A stretch of DNA of 14,028 nt from Bacillota bacterium (GTDB taxonomy: Bacteria > Eremiobacterota > SpSt-956 > JAKJGF01). The DNA lies in contig JAKPQU010000431.1 of assembly GCA_029555925.1 (NCBI GenBank), positions 1-14,028 on the forward strand, read 5' to 3'. Positions 13,105 through 14,028 of the stretch are shown piece by piece. Position 1 is the first letter of the stretch, and each line of letters opens with the position of its first letter. The translations under genes and the position numbers were made by a program. Under the pieces are notes generated by a model, which saw only the letters and a list, made by a program, of their open reading frames with translations, was not told where the DNA came from and searched no databases.

Positions 13105-14028
13105 ATTTCTTTAGCCTCTTTAAACTGCCTTCTTTCTATAAGAGACAGACATACTGAAAGGTAATTATCCCACAGATATCTGTAAATCCTGTCTTTATAA
13201 GGTTTTTTTTCTATCTCTTCTACTATAAAAGGTGCCATGGTATAATATGTCCTGATTAATTCTTTCCCGTCTTTTTCATATATAAGCCAGTTGTCTCTGA
13301 ATTGCCTGAATTTATTCAATTCATAACAGTCTTCACCTTTTCCGATAGATAAACATGTGGCTGTAGTAATAAAGCAGAAACCGTTGCCGTAGATCTTACA
13401 ATCCACCGTATTCAGATTCCCGTCCTGAATTTTAACGCCTTTATGTAAATTTCCGTATATGTTGCATCTTTCCAGAATACCGTTGCCGTTAAGGTGAACA
13501 TAAACGCCTCTGCCGCCGCAGTTATGAATTTTTGTTTCCTTTACGCCGGTATTACTATCTTCTCTTATTTCAATGCCTGTTAGCTCATTTGAGTAAATGT
13601 CACATTTCTCTATAGTTCCTGAACCTTTTTCATAGATTAATATACCGCACTCTTTATTATTATGAATTTTGCAGGAACTGATAAAGGGGGCACTTTTTTG
13701 CAGAATAAATACTCCTGATAGATAATTATTGTATATATTACAGTCTTCTATTATACCTCTTCCGTCTGAACTGATCATAAGGCCGCCCTTTTTGTTATGA
13801 TGCATTTTACAGTTCCTTATTACAGGATTACTCTCTTCTTTAATATGAACCGAGTGGAATAAATTTTTATAAATATCGCATGATACGATAGACGGATTGC
13901 TTTTTTCTTTAATTTCAATTCCGCTGTATTTATTATTGTATATCTGGCAGTCTCTTATCAAACCGAGACCTTCTTCATAAACAAGAAATCCGCAGAAAGC
14001 ATTATCATAAATTTTACAGGATTTTATT
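13068..14028 (-). CDS. Right-handed beta-helix protein with C-terminal CFI-box domain, 5' partial
   Basis: The frame is open from the stop at 13068 to the right edge, so the true start lies outside. A TTG at 13961 could be taken as a start, but the repeats continue unbroken upstream of it. About nine 23-residue rungs are visible, such as IRDCQIYNNKYSGIEIKEKS and IVSCDIYKNLFHSVHIKEES, with the pattern I-x-x-C-x-I-Y-x-N-x-x-x-G. Most have Cys at the fourth position. They form a parallel beta-helix of the NosD/CASH type. The last rung leads straight into CFITTATCLSIGKGEDCYEL, the CFI-box motif, followed by FRQFRDNWL, a G-K-E-L-I-R-T-Y-Y-like stretch and APFIVEEI. That C-terminal domain recurs on many otherwise unrelated bacterial proteins. 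Its job is not established to my knowledge, though a sorting role has been suggested by its naming. The helix may bind carbohydrate or protein. A terminator follows immediately. Confidence 0.87.
   Translation of the reverse strand, partial: IKSCKIYDNAFCGFLVYEEGLGLIRDCQIYNNKYSGIEIKEKSNPSIVSCDIYKNLFHSVHIKEESNPVIRNCKMHHNKKGGLMISSDGRGIIEDCNIYNNYLSGVFILQKSAPFISSCKIHNNKECGILIYEKGSGTIEKCDIYSNELTGIEIREDSNTGVKETKIHNCGGRGVYVHLNGNGILERCNIYGNLHKGVKIQDGNLNTVDCKIYGNGFCFITTATCLSIGKGEDCYELNKFRQFRDNWLIYEKDGKELIRTYYTMAPFIVEEIEKKPYKDRIYRYLWDNYLSVCLSLIERRQFKEAKEIYIEMTERLMNI

Noticed and set aside
13959..13961. TTG as the start of the beta-helix gene
   Set aside because: The same frame continues upstream with another full rung to the window edge and no stop; the gene is 5' partial.
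13068..14028. 69-bp periodicity as a DNA tandem repeat or CRISPR-like array
   Set aside because: The period is the 23-residue beta-helix rung; DNA identity between units is low and the frame is unbroken.

Overview
The window is AT-rich bacterial DNA, densely coding on both strands apart from a few short AT-rich gaps. It combines Hanks-type Ser/Thr kinases, FHA, FecR and cyclic-nucleotide domains, a beta-helix protein with a CFI-box C-terminus, and heptanucleotide repeats in the intergenic gaps. This mix suggests an uncultivated, signalling-rich bacterium, perhaps of a candidate phylum. That placement is inference: there is no rRNA or other phylogenetic marker here.

Layout. (1) 1-304 is a very AT-rich gap with palindromic elements and a possible promoter. 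It leads into a tightly packed + strand set: a tandem helix-turn-helix protein (305-637), a serine recombinase that stops inside its zinc ribbon (634-1509), and a P-loop kinase-like protein (1511-2053). This looks like accessory or mobile-derived material. (2) Converging on it from the - strand is a two-gene set: a coiled-coil/GAF protein (3454-2537) followed by a single-domain cyclic-nucleotide-binding protein (2491-2042). (3) A 424-bp divergent control region (3455-3878) holds a 13-bp inverted repeat with two outward-facing -10 boxes, a GC-rich heptamer array and a good sigma70-like promoter. (4) From there run three large + strand genes: a secreted FecR-domain protein (3879-5222), a 1329-residue zinc-ribbon/kinase/FHA/SUMF1-like protein (5328-9317), and a 1106-residue membrane-anchored kinase with a partial kinase N-lobe duplication, an Ig-like region and TPRs (9482-12802). 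(5) After a 265-bp gap with two terminator-like hairpins, a - strand beta-helix/CFI-box protein (13068-14028) runs off the right edge.

Working together (inference): the two kinases are paralogous in their catalytic domains and sit next to a secreted FecR-domain protein, a GAF protein and a cyclic-nucleotide-binding module. The group reads as a signalling island in which phosphothreonine marks made by the kinases could be read by the FHA domains. No terminator is visible between the FecR gene and the two kinases, so co-transcription is possible. All four gaps between 2492 and 9481 carry tracts of 7-bp repeats.

Most worth a second look: the partial N-lobe duplication in the second kinase, the SUMF1-like domain lacking the formylglycine-generating cysteines, the degenerate HD-like tail on the GAF protein, the recombinase ending mid-zinc-ribbon, the twin inverted -10 elements, and the Cys-ladder beta-helix joined to a CFI-box.
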